A stretch of 8,115 bases of DNA from Simkania negevensis (GCA_016191565.1 JACPWA010000117.1:1-8115), one strand, 5' to 3'; positions 1 through 6,845 are shown, counted from the first letter of the stretch. Notes: a model not told the origin generated them from the sequence alone. Program-made: numbers and translations.

Positions 1-91
1 CTTCTTCATGCAATTCAAGATGTTTATCTCTGCAAAGAAATAAAAGTTGCTTGAGCTTGAGACTTTCTTTACAAAAGTCTATTTTTGCCAT
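1..91 (-). CDS. 5' end of an unidentified protein (partial, runs off the window)
   Basis: An ATG at 91-89 on the minus strand opens a frame that stays open to the window edge (30 codons). It begins MAKIDFCKES and continues as a Leu/Lys/Glu-rich, probably helical segment ending near LELHEE. The start lies inside the last codons of the large AsmA-like gene, giving a 13-base overlap in another frame, an arrangement typical of translationally coupled neighbours in an operon. No purine-rich Shine-Dalgarno site precedes the ATG; the bases just upstream are pyrimidine-rich, so coupling to the upstream gene would be the likely way it is translated. The residue mix looks like real protein, but 30 residues are too few to name a family. 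It could be a chance frame. Confidence 0.5.
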   Translation of the reverse strand, partial: MAKIDFCKESLKLKQLLFLCRDKHLELHEE

Positions 92-3000
92 GGGAAGGGA
101 GTCTTTGCAGGGGGAACATTTGATTGGTCATCGTAGATCTCTCCAATGGCACCAAGAACGCTTCCCCAGATACCACCTTTAGGGGTAGGTATTTGCTTGC
201 GAGTCACAAGAAGGGCAATTTTAGTTGATGCTGCTCCTTTGTCTATTTTTATGTTGCCAAAAGGCCCTTCTATCGGAATAGTTAAAACATAGTCTTTCGA
301 AAGACCCCGAATGCCAAAAGCGGAATTAAGCGCACCTGCTGTAAGTCCTAAAATCATTTTTACGTATTCTTTGTTGTAATCAATATTTCCCCAAAGAGCA
401 ACCTGATAGTTTTTGTTAAAGAGAATTTCAGTCCGATCGACATACATCTGTCCTCCTTTCAGCTTACATTCAAGCGGTGCAAACCAAAAAGAGATCTGAT
501 CAGAGGAGGTATCCTTCATTTTAAACAGACCAGAAAGAAGGGAGGCGCTTTTTGTATTGCGGCATTGGATTTGTCCGAGATCGATCATTGCATAAGGGAT
601 GAAAGCATGCTTGATATTTAAAGCATCTAGTGGAGCTGAAAATCCTTTATCTCTAATAAGTAAACTAATTGGCTTCATAGTAGAGACGATTTCAAGACCA
701 GCATTTCGACTGAGAAGGGCATTGAGCTCAGGAGAAATAGTAAAATAAGCTTGAAAAGGTTGAGTTAGATAAAGAGTCCCTTGGTCTAATGCTGCCGAAA
801 AAGTTGCTTTGCAAGAGGAAGAGTCGAGACTTCCTTCTATTTTTCCTTTTGATTCTTTAATTTCTGTTTCTAGGCGGGCTGAAACTTTTTCTCCCAATAA
901 AGTAGAAGGAGAGTAGGAAGAGCGCTCTTTTAGATGAGCAAAAACATCTATAAATACAGAAGGGAGATTTTCAACACTTATGTGTAATTGGCTGCTTAGT
1001 TTTGAGAAGTTAATTGCCCCACTTGGAGTGATAAAGTTTGCTAAAGTTCCTGATCCTTCCACATGACCAGCTTGCATCATACCAGTTAAAGGGGTGAGAT
1101 CACTTGTATCTTTCTGCACAAGAAAGTCGAGATGATCCAGTCTAGTAGTATTTTTTGTGCTGAGTTGCTGTAGTGTAAGTTTATCAATAGAAAGAGCTCC
1201 TTTAAAAAGAGCCTGATAGAGATTAAACGCAACTTTAGGAAACCCGTCTTCCCATTGTACTGGTAAGCTTAAGGAGGAAACATCCATTTGTAAAGTAGCC
1301 TGATCTTGGATGGCAAAAGGGAAAGGGGCAGAAGGGTTATTTTTGTTTCTCATCTTTTCTAGAACCTTGTAGGAACTGTCAGAGAAGTTCCATCGGACTT
1401 TAAAAGGTTCTTTAGCATTTTTAAGCTCTACTTTTTCTCCAATAGAAAAGGATCCATTTAAATCAAGCAGAGTACTTTTTCCGATCAGCTTGCAATCGAC
1501 CCCTTTTTTCTTTTTTTGCCATTCTAGTGAGCCATTTAAATCAGGACCGATTAAAAGAGGAAGAGTTTCTTTCATTTGCCCTAGGGCTGCTAAAACTTCT
1601 GTTGGAAATTTTTCTAAGTTTAAAGAAAAACCGGACAGAGAGTTTTGGTTAAAATTGACTAAAAGAGAAGCTGCTGCTCCTTTTATAGAGAAAAAGCCCT
1701 TCTCTTGCCTCCTATCCAAGGAAAATTTGTAATTAAGATCCTGAAAAGAAAAGGGAGTGGGGGAGCGGGAAGCAACAAGAGAAAGCAGAGCTATCTTCCC
1801 TTCTCCCTGCAAAGAGATCTGCTTTAGTAGCTCTCTATTTAAAGGAAAAGAGCCCTGGTTTATGGAAAGAGAAAGGGGAGCATTTTGAGCTAAAAAAGGA
1901 ATTCTTGGACTTTTACCAACGATATTCTTCCACAGACTTGGAGTGATTGCGATATTTAAAGTCAGAGGCTTTTGAAGGGTAAGCACCTTATTTTTCATTG
2001 CACCATAAAGTGCTCCTTCCGTTTTATTTCCTTTAAGAGTGATTTCAAGAGGAGAAATCCCTATTTCTCCCTCTTTGGTAAAGAGGAAAGCTCCACTACA
2101 TTTTAAGTTGAGGGTCGGTTCAAAAAGAGAAAAAGGTTCCTTGGCTTGAGCGAGAAGGAGCTGAGTTTTTCCATTAAAATTAAGAGGAGAAGTTTTTTCT
2201 TTTGCTAGATCAATAGAAAAACCAGCAAAAGACATCCCTTGAAGATTATTTGGAGTGTACTGTTCTCCTTTGACCCCCATTTTTAGTTCCAATTTTTCAA
2301 AGGCATCTGCTCCAAAAGAGTCTTTTAGAGGAATCTTTAAAGTGGAAAGGGAGCCCTGGATAAGAAGTGGGGTGTTTACAAGGGAAGAAACCTGTGGAGT
2401 AAGTCGATAAGTAAACGAGGTATGAGAGCTTAGATAGAGCTCATTTTCAAAGAGAAAAACGGAGGGGGGAAGAGAGAAAAAAGGGGAGGAAGCCTCTAGG
2501 GTGAGTGTGGGCAGCTCGGCTTGCGAAGAACGAAGAGAGAGATTTACACTTTTGCCTAGAAAATCCGAAAGAGGTGGGGAGTTATTCCTTAGATCATCGA
2601 CTAAAGAAAGAGGAAAGCTCTGAACTTTAAGATTTAAAGCTAGAAGAAGCTGATCTAGAGAAAAGGGAAAATTGAGTGGAGTTAGCAAGGAAAGGTCAGC
2701 TCCTACTTCTCCAGGAGGAAAAGAGAGATATTGCCATTGACTTGTGGTTTGAAGAGAAAGGGCTTTTGCTAAATTGTTAGTTTTAAAAGAGGTAATCCAT
2801 TGCTTGATCAGCAAAGGATTTTTCTTTTCAGACAGCTCAAAATTGACCTCACTTATTACCATCTTCCCTTTTGCACTGAGGTGAGAAAAGTCTAGTGAAT
2901 CTTCCTGTAAAGGGAGGGAAAAGTTCTCAAGACTTATTTCAAGAGCGCTTTCCTTAGTAAGGGCAATGGGAGGAGGAATGAGAAAATAGCTGCTGAGGAG

Positions 3001-3813
3001 GTGAGTAAAAGAGGGGGTGATTAGATAGTTAATTTTTCCAGGCGTAGTCAAGACAAGTCTGTTTTTTTCAGATAGAATGCTTAGCTCAGCAAATAAACGG
3101 GGGGTTTGGAGTTGAAGAGCAGTAGTAGGTTCGTTGGAAGAGGAAGAGATAGCATTTAGTGTTACATTGAGTTCACTTCCAAAGACCTCTTTACAGATTC
3201 CCTTATTACTTGGATAAAAAAGGGAAAGGAGTCTATCAAGACCTTCTACAGGGAAGTGTCTTATCTCCCCTTTTCCTTGAAAGATAAGGGGGCTGAGCAA
3301 GCTTCCAGCTAAATCAAACGTCCCACTAATTTGACCTATTTTGGTTTTTCCCCTCCCTTCGATAGCAAGAGGAAAAAGTTCTTTTTGGGTACTTAAGTTT
3401 ATATAGATCTCTTCCATTTGAATGGGATTTTGGCTGGGAGTTTGAATGCTGATTTTTCCATTTTTGAATTCTAAGGCGCCGTCAATCCGATCTAAGATAC
3501 TCGATCTCAAAAGGAAAGCAAGTAAAGAAAGGTCGATTTTGAAAGAATCTAAGGAACATTCTACTATTTTATCAGAACTTACAAAATGGATCTTTTCCCC
3601 TTTTTGTGAAAAGAGCCAGCTGAGCTCCAATTTTTCTATTTCTATATGCCCTCCTATTCTTCTATCGATATAACGGGTGAGAATTCCTGTGCCCCATCTG
3701 GTAGACAAAAAAGTAGGAAGAAGGAAAAGGGCAATAAGAAGGAGGAGGAAGATGGTAGAAATAAAATAGAAAAATTTTTTCTTTTTTACTGGGTTTTTTT
3801 TAGCCATTTTCAT
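79..3813 (-). CDS. AsmA/TamB-like giant membrane-anchored periplasmic protein (1244 aa)
   Basis: Seen: a Lys-rich start (residues 1-13), one hydrophobic segment at about 14-37, then more than 1,200 residues with no other strong membrane segment. The text is rich in alternating Leu/Ser/Lys and polar residues with repeated short motifs of the type 'LSLxxFPxxL', typical of long beta-strand repeat proteins. The first 40 residues after the anchor (TRWGTGILTRYIDRRIGGHI, then a short strand and LSW) resemble the start of AsmA-family and DUF748-type proteins. The C-terminal part (about 1150-1215: FGIRGLSKDYVLTIPIEGPF and following) resembles the end of AsmA/TamB-like domains. Family knowledge: these inner-membrane-anchored proteins span the periplasm as a hydrophobic groove and assist phospholipid transport or outer-membrane assembly. 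Role here is inferred. ATG at 3813 is chosen; a second ATG two codons later (3807) is equally possible. No clear Shine-Dalgarno site. The first gene of a probable two-gene unit with the frame at 1-91. Confidence 0.8.
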   Translation of the reverse strand: MKMAKKNPVKKKKFFYFISTIFLLLLIALFLLPTFLSTRWGTGILTRYIDRRIGGHIEIEKLELSWLFSQKGEKIHFVSSDKIVECSLDSFKIDLSLLAFLLRSSILDRIDGALEFKNGKISIQTPSQNPIQMEEIYINLSTQKELFPLAIEGRGKTKIGQISGTFDLAGSLLSPLIFQGKGEIRHFPVEGLDRLLSLFYPSNKGICKEVFGSELNVTLNAISSSSNEPTTALQLQTPRLFAELSILSEKNRLVLTTPGKINYLITPSFTHLLSSYFLIPPPIALTKESALEISLENFSLPLQEDSLDFSHLSAKGKMVISEVNFELSEKKNPLLIKQWITSFKTNNLAKALSLQTTSQWQYLSFPPGEVGADLSLLTPLNFPFSLDQLLLALNLKVQSFPLSLVDDLRNNSPPLSDFLGKSVNLSLRSSQAELPTLTLEASSPFFSLPPSVFLFENELYLSSHTSFTYRLTPQVSSLVNTPLLIQGSLSTLKIPLKDSFGADAFEKLELKMGVKGEQYTPNNLQGMSFAGFSIDLAKEKTSPLNFNGKTQLLLAQAKEPFSLFEPTLNLKCSGAFLFTKEGEIGISPLEITLKGNKTEGALYGAMKNKVLTLQKPLTLNIAITPSLWKNIVGKSPRIPFLAQNAPLSLSINQGSFPLNRELLKQISLQGEGKIALLSLVASRSPTPFSFQDLNYKFSLDRRQEKGFFSIKGAAASLLVNFNQNSLSGFSLNLEKFPTEVLAALGQMKETLPLLIGPDLNGSLEWQKKKKGVDCKLIGKSTLLDLNGSFSIGEKVELKNAKEPFKVRWNFSDSSYKVLEKMRNKNNPSAPFPFAIQDQATLQMDVSSLSLPVQWEDGFPKVAFNLYQALFKGALSIDKLTLQQLSTKNTTRLDHLDFLVQKDTSDLTPLTGMMQAGHVEGSGTLANFITPSGAINFSKLSSQLHISVENLPSVFIDVFAHLKERSSYSPSTLLGEKVSARLETEIKESKGKIEGSLDSSSCKATFSAALDQGTLYLTQPFQAYFTISPELNALLSRNAGLEIVSTMKPISLLIRDKGFSAPLDALNIKHAFIPYAMIDLGQIQCRNTKSASLLSGLFKMKDTSSDQISFWFAPLECKLKGGQMYVDRTEILFNKNYQVALWGNIDYNKEYVKMILGLTAGALNSAFGIRGLSKDYVLTIPIEGPFGNIKIDKGAASTKIALLVTRKQIPTPKGGIWGSVLGAIGEIYDDQSNVPPAKTPFPWQK

Positions 3814-3823
3814 ACCAAAAATT

Positions 3824-3850
3824 CATATAATCTATATCTTCAGCTTGTAA
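3824..3850 (-). promoter_or_regulatory. possible promoter of the AsmA-like gene
   Basis: On the minus strand a TTACAA hexamer (3850-3845) is followed 15 bases later by TATATG (3829-3824), ten bases before the ATG at 3813. TATAGA (3836-3831) is an alternative -10. If TATATG is used, the transcript would start only two to four bases before the start codon, leaving almost no leader. Spacing is short and the -10 is imperfect, so this is a weak call. Confidence 0.25.
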
Positions 3851-3932
3851 GCGATCATAGATTAAAGATCGAGCAAGAAAAAGATGCAAATACATGAAAG
3901 CTATCAGGTCTATTGCATTAAAACAAGGAGAG

Positions 3933-3954
3933 GCACTAACGTGAGCCTTAGTGC
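3933..3954. repeat. small hairpin overlapping the edge of the long palindrome
   Basis: GCACTAA (3933-3939) and TTAGTGC (3948-3954) are perfect inverted copies separated by eight bases. The right half is also the outer edge of the left arm of the long palindrome, so this strand could pair either locally or with 4107-4117 on the far side. That makes two mutually exclusive folds. No function is known. Confidence 0.55.
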
Positions 3955-4122
3955 TCCGTGTTAAAAGTTTTTGACGTTTGGGCTGATGTGAAAGCTCCCG
4001 CGGTTTGTCGATCGCATAAGCTAGCTGTATTGAATTAATACAGCTAGCTTATGCGATCGACAAACCCCGGGGTTTTGACACAGCCGAAACATTAAAAACT
4101 TTTGAAACGGAGCACTTAGGGC
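3944..4122. repeat. long near-palindrome (about 180 bases) with a perfect 30-bp core
   Basis: The core arms 4002-4031 and 4037-4066 are perfect inverted copies of 30 bases around the 5-base loop GAATT. The outer arms 3951-3985 and 4081-4115 also match in inverted orientation at 30 of 35 positions. A less conserved middle block of 16 and 14 bases joins core and outer arms, and weak pairing continues outward to about 3944 and 4122. On the plus strand the right arm is followed by GGCTTTTTTC. The GC-richer core contrasts with the AT-rich flanks. Candidate identities are a miniature mobile element, a dispersed palindromic repeat, or a two-way transcription barrier between divergent genes. No transposase frame and no clear target-site duplication are visible. 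Confidence 0.9.
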
Positions 4123-4215
4123 TTTTTTCACAACCTTTTGCTTGTTGCTTCATCGTCTATGGCGCCTTTAGCATGTGTCAATTTTCATCAAGCGAAATCT
4201 CATCGAAAATGGTCT

Positions 4216-4244
4216 TTGCATCTGTCGAATTGGTACTTTATAGA
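4216..4244 (+). promoter_or_regulatory. weak sigma70-type promoter candidate for the cyclase gene
   Basis: TTGCAT (4216-4221) and TATAGA (4239-4244) are 17 bases apart, which is ideal spacing with imperfect hexamers. The predicted transcript start would lie about 20 bases upstream of ATG 4272. No Shine-Dalgarno site is visible between them (the leader reads CTCTTAAAAGACTTTACTAA before the final TTT and the ATG). Confidence 0.35.
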
Positions 4245-4271
4245 CGCTCTCTTAAAAGACTTTACTAATTT

Positions 4272-5639
4272 ATGAAATTTCGCACCAAGCTTTTATACTG
4301 TTTTATTTCCCTTGCATTGATGAGCACATTGTTTGCTCTTTTTATTATCTTTGGAGAGGGGTCCCGTTTGATTCTAAAGGAAGTAAAAGGAAAGATCCTT
4401 GCTCTTGTTACTGATGCGGAGCAGCTTATTAAAGTAGCCGATATTAAAGGGGTGATCAAAGAAAAAGGAAATCAAGCATCCGCCGTTTACCAGAATTTGC
4501 AGCAAGACCTCCACAAAATCCTGCAAGCAAATAGAAGGAAAGATCTCTATGTGGAAAGGATCTATATCATACAAAAGTATCCTGATTCAGAATATTATTT
4601 TTTTGTTATTGGGAATAAAAAGGAAGAAAATGCTTTTGGGGATAACTTTATCTTTCCAGGAAAAGCTCCTAAAGAGATCATAACTCCTCTAGTTTCTCTT
4701 TATGGACTTATTGCACTTGTGATTTCTATTTTTTTAGCTATAGTTTTTGCTTGTTTCCTTTCTAAGCTGATCTCCTCTTCTTTAGCTATCCTTTATGAAG
4801 GTGTAAAAAAGATTGAAAAAGGGGATTTTGCCAGCCGCATAGTTTTGAAGACTCGTGATGAATTTAATAATCTTTCTTTAGCAATTAATAGTATGGCTAA
4901 GGGATTGGAGGAACGAGAACGATTAAAGACTGGATTTGCACGTTATGTTTCTCAATATGCTTTAGAGCAGCTGCTTAGGTTAGATAAACCCATTTCTTTA
5001 GTGGGAGAGAGAAAGAAAGTCACACTCCTTTTTTCAGATATTAGAGAATTCACTACTCTTTCTGAAAAACTTCCTCCTGAAGAGGTGCTACAACTCCTTA
5101 ATGAATACTTCCAAGAAATGATCGAAGTGATTTTTAGCTATAATGGAACTTTGGATAAATTCATTGGTGATGGGCTCATGGTAGAATTTGGAGCCCCTTT
5201 GGAAGATAAATGGCAGGAGCTTCATGCTGTTTTAGCGGCAATTCAAATGCAATTTCAACTTGATACTCTTTCTAATAAATGGAAATCAGAAGGGAAACAA
5301 CCATTGAAAATGGGGATAGGTATTCACACTGGTCTTGCTGTTCTTGGCAATGTTGGTTCAGAAAGAAGAACAGAGTATACAGCAATTGGCGATACCGTGA
5401 ATATTGCAGCTCGCTTAGAGCAAGCAACCAAAGAGGTAGGAAAGTCAATCCTAGTTTCAGAAAGTGTATATGAAAAAACCAAAGCTCACTTCATTTTTGA
5501 AGACTTACATCATCTTCGCTTAAAAGGGAGAACAGGAGAGGTTCAGGTCTATGCACTTGATCCTTATCAGCAGAAAAACCTCCATCAGATCGAGCTTACC
5601 TACGAATTTCGCCAGCTGCCTCAATATAGTGATGAATAA
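4272..5639 (+). CDS. Membrane-bound class III adenylate cyclase with HAMP domain (455 aa)
   Basis: Makes cAMP from ATP at the cytoplasmic face of the inner membrane. Domains in order: TM1 (about 7-27), a periplasmic region of about 105 residues without a recognised sensor fold, TM2 (about 137-164), HAMP (about 165-217), a linker with EERERLKTGFARYVS, and a class III cyclase domain (about 245-430). Visible catalytic residues: metal-binding Asp256 (LLFSDIREFT) and Asp300 (KFIGDG), adenine-selecting Lys296, and Asn377 and Arg381 in GDTVNIAARLE. The position that is Asp in mammalian C2 domains is Thr370 (EYTAIGD). The Lys/Thr pair marks the class IIIb group, which includes bicarbonate-stimulated cyclases such as cyanobacterial CyaC and mammalian sAC. 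All key residues are present, so it should be active, probably as a homodimer. ATG 4272 is chosen because TM1 needs it; no Shine-Dalgarno site precedes it. The signal sensed is unknown. The gene stands alone, bracketed by two long inverted repeats. Confidence 0.95.
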   Translation: MKFRTKLLYCFISLALMSTLFALFIIFGEGSRLILKEVKGKILALVTDAEQLIKVADIKGVIKEKGNQASAVYQNLQQDLHKILQANRRKDLYVERIYIIQKYPDSEYYFFVIGNKKEENAFGDNFIFPGKAPKEIITPLVSLYGLIALVISIFLAIVFACFLSKLISSSLAILYEGVKKIEKGDFASRIVLKTRDEFNNLSLAINSMAKGLEERERLKTGFARYVSQYALEQLLRLDKPISLVGERKKVTLLFSDIREFTTLSEKLPPEEVLQLLNEYFQEMIEVIFSYNGTLDKFIGDGLMVEFGAPLEDKWQELHAVLAAIQMQFQLDTLSNKWKSEGKQPLKMGIGIHTGLAVLGNVGSERRTEYTAIGDTVNIAARLEQATKEVGKSILVSESVYEKTKAHFIFEDLHHLRLKGRTGEVQVYALDPYQQKNLHQIELTYEFRQLPQYSDE

Positions 5640-5663
5640 GTCTTAATAACCTGAGTTTTACCC

Positions 5664-5771
5664 AATGTGCAACTTGAAGAAAAGAACATAACCTACTTAT
5701 TCTTATAAGGTGAGCATTAAAAACTCTTAACAAGGAAGGTAGGTTATGTTCTTTTCTTCAAGTTGCACATT
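5664..5771. repeat. inverted repeat with two perfect 33-bp arms, 3' of the cyclase gene
   Basis: Positions 5664-5696 (starting AATGTGCAACTTG) and 5739-5771 (ending CAAGTTGCACATT) are perfect reverse complements over 33 bases, separated by a 42-base AT-rich spacer. The spacer contains a smaller hairpin, CTTAT/ATAAG (5696-5709), which borrows the last base of the left arm. The repeat starts 24 bases after the cyclase stop and lies in the convergent gap, so a read-through transcript from either side would fold into the same long stem. It is not followed by a U-run, so it is not a classical intrinsic terminator. The arms look like terminal repeats of a small mobile element or two head-to-head copies of a dispersed sequence. 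No direct target duplication is seen at its edges. Confidence 0.9.
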
Positions 5772-5926
5772 AGACTTCTTTCGAAACTCCATTTATTTGC
5801 CAAAACAACGATTTTTGCCATCTCTAAAAACCGCTTTTTTCAGCCATGTGTTCCCACATTGTCTTTAAAATCGTTTTTAAGACCTGTCTGCTTCTTATGT
5901 AAAACTGGCCTAAGTGAATGCGAAAC
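5772..5926. other. convergent intergenic stretch, possible decayed sequence
   Basis: No gene is supported here. Read on the minus strand, one frame from about 5910 to the right arm of the inverted repeat is nearly open, with a single stop near 5845, and contains protein-like text (for example LHKKQTGLKNDFKDN and later MAKIVVLANKWSFERSL) before ending inside the repeat. This could be the remnant of a mobile-element gene or chance. An inverted pair AACGATTTT (5807-5815) / AAAATCGTT (5867-5875) is also present. Confidence 0.3.
5861..5883. terminator. AT-rich hairpin in the convergent gap, weak terminator candidate
   Basis: GTCTTTAAAA (5861-5870) and TTTTTAAGAC (5874-5883) pair at nine of ten positions around the loop TCG. 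It lies about 45 bases after the stop codon of the minus-strand gene ending at 5927 and could serve either convergent gene. The stem is poor in GC and no T-run follows on either strand, so termination is only a guess from position. Confidence 0.25.
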
Positions 5927-6835
5927 CTAAGAAGAGGGTTCAGCAGAAATAGGCTGGGAAGCTTCTTGGATTGGTAGAAAGGAAATACTCTTAATAATCT
6001 CTTCAGTTGAAGTTTCTAGTTTTGAAGTCTCTGAAGCTTTTATTTCTTCAACTTTTTCTGTTTTTATAGTTTGTGAAGCAGGTATTTCTGCAGTTGTCTC
6101 AGGCGCGTTTACTTTTACATCCTCTTTTGTTATTCCTTGCTCTATAGTGGTTTCTTGCTGCACAGCTTGTTGCTCTTGTACAGGAAGTGCAGGTGGCTGA
6201 AGTGCTTTTTCCATGCCTATTTCTTTAGGGGTAAAAGAATTGATGAATCGGGCAAGATCGTCTCGGATGCTCTCTCGTTTTTCCATAGGATAAGTCATTT
6301 CTATTTTATAGAGTGTATTTCCAACCAGAATAAGTGTACCTGCAGTTTCCATAGTCTGTAGGTAGTGTTCATAGTCTAATGCAGGGTAATTTTTAAAAGT
6401 ATTAGAGCTTTTACCTACTAAGTTAGGCCCTCGCAGCTCTCTCATAAGAATCGATAGGGCTCCTTTCAAAACAAAACCAGGGCTCCACCGAACCCATTGA
6501 TCAGGAAGAATTGTATAGCTAATAGAAATGGTGCAGTTTTCAAGATGCTGACACCGGTATTCTTGATAAGGCAAAGATCCTTTTCCTCCAGGAAGAAGGA
6601 GGGTTTTAGCAATTGGAGTTGGTTCTTTTGGAAGAAAGACACTAAATGTTTTGCCCTCAGGAGAAAATTCTATCCAATTGTCTAAAGTAGATCCTTTTTT
6701 TAGGACCTGATGAAAGTTAAAGCGTAAATTTTTTTCTTGAAAAAGAGCTTGATAATAATGGAAACCAACTAAAGCAAGAACCATTAGCAAGGTGAGAAAA
6801 ACAATTTTTTTGATTGAGAATTTCTTTTTTTGCAT
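5927..6835 (-). CDS. Membrane-anchored hypothetical protein with PsbP/Mog1-like domain and PQET-rich tail (302 aa)
   Basis: Seen: a Lys-rich start (MQKKKFSIKK), one membrane segment or uncleaved signal at about 10-28, a globular part at about 45-202, and a low-complexity tail at about 206-302 rich in Pro, Gln, Glu, Thr and Ala. The globular part begins FSPEGKTFSVFLPKEP and ends with LVGNTLYKIEMTYP then ARFINSF. Opening with 'F.V.LP..P' and closing with 'LY.I...P....RF..SF' is typical of small alpha/beta lipoprotein-like domains of the PsbP/Mog1/DcrB type; this is a pattern match, not a confirmed family. Cys95 and Cys101 could form a disulfide outside the cytoplasm. The ATG at 6835 is preferred over an upstream in-frame GTG (6847) because GGAAGAG sits five bases ahead of it, and the GTG start would swallow that site. 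Function unknown; probably exposed in the periplasm. Confidence 0.85.
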   Translation of the reverse strand: MQKKKFSIKKIVFLTLLMVLALVGFHYYQALFQEKNLRFNFHQVLKKGSTLDNWIEFSPEGKTFSVFLPKEPTPIAKTLLLPGGKGSLPYQEYRCQHLENCTISISYTILPDQWVRWSPGFVLKGALSILMRELRGPNLVGKSSNTFKNYPALDYEHYLQTMETAGTLILVGNTLYKIEMTYPMEKRESIRDDLARFINSFTPKEIGMEKALQPPALPVQEQQAVQQETTIEQGITKEDVKVNAPETTAEIPASQTIKTEKVEEIKASETSKLETSTEEIIKSISFLPIQEASQPISAEPSS

Positions 6836-6837
6836 TA

Positions 6838-6845
6838 TCTCTTCC
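6838..6845 (-). promoter_or_regulatory. ribosome binding site deciding the start at 6835
   Basis: On the minus strand GGAAGAGA (6845-6838) precedes ATG 6835, with the GGAAG part five bases away. It is the clearest Shine-Dalgarno site before any gene in the window and argues against the GTG start twelve bases upstream. Confidence 0.7.

Larger units (their letters stand above)
3814..4271. other. 458-base divergent intergenic region without a convincing gene
   Basis: This gap lies between the divergent AsmA-like gene (minus) and the adenylate cyclase gene (plus). It holds, left to right: AT-rich DNA with a possible minus-strand promoter (3824-3850), about 90 bases with no recognised signal, a small hairpin (3933-3954), the long near-palindrome (about 3944-4122) ending in a run of six T, and about 145 bases leading to the cyclase start, with a weak promoter match at 4216-4244. 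The only open frame close to the cyclase is a 38-codon frame from ATG 4159 whose TGA overlaps the cyclase ATG; it has no ribosome binding site and no recognisable protein, so I do not call it. Confidence 0.8.

Noticed and set aside
1490..1732. Plus-strand open frame inside the AsmA-like gene
   Set aside because: It is antisense to a long, convincing coding region; the product is low in recognisable features and no ribosome site precedes it.
3446..3897. Two plus-strand open frames over the 5' end of the AsmA-like gene
   Set aside because: They are mirror images of the Lys-rich start and early codons of the minus-strand gene, with low-complexity Lys/Glu text and no ribosome site.
4102..4128. 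Intrinsic terminator at the right edge of the long palindrome (GGCTTTTTTC)
   Set aside because: A T-run is present, but the adjoining stem is the distant arm pairing, not a compact GC-rich hairpin, and no plus-strand gene ends upstream of it.
4265..4574. Minus-strand open frames inside the cyclase gene
   Set aside because: Antisense to the well-supported cyclase, with no family pattern.
5279..5473. Second plus-strand frame inside the cyclase catalytic domain
   Set aside because: It lies in another frame of the conserved cyclase core and gives Arg/Ser-rich text without a motif.
3944..5771. CRISPR array or composite transposon reading of the two inverted repeats
   Set aside because: There are no direct repeats with regular spacers, the two repeats differ from one another, and no transposase is encoded between them.
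6137..6685. Plus-strand open frames opposite the gene at 5927-6835
   Set aside because: Antisense shadows; the minus-strand product has a membrane segment, domain pattern, ribosome site and promoter.
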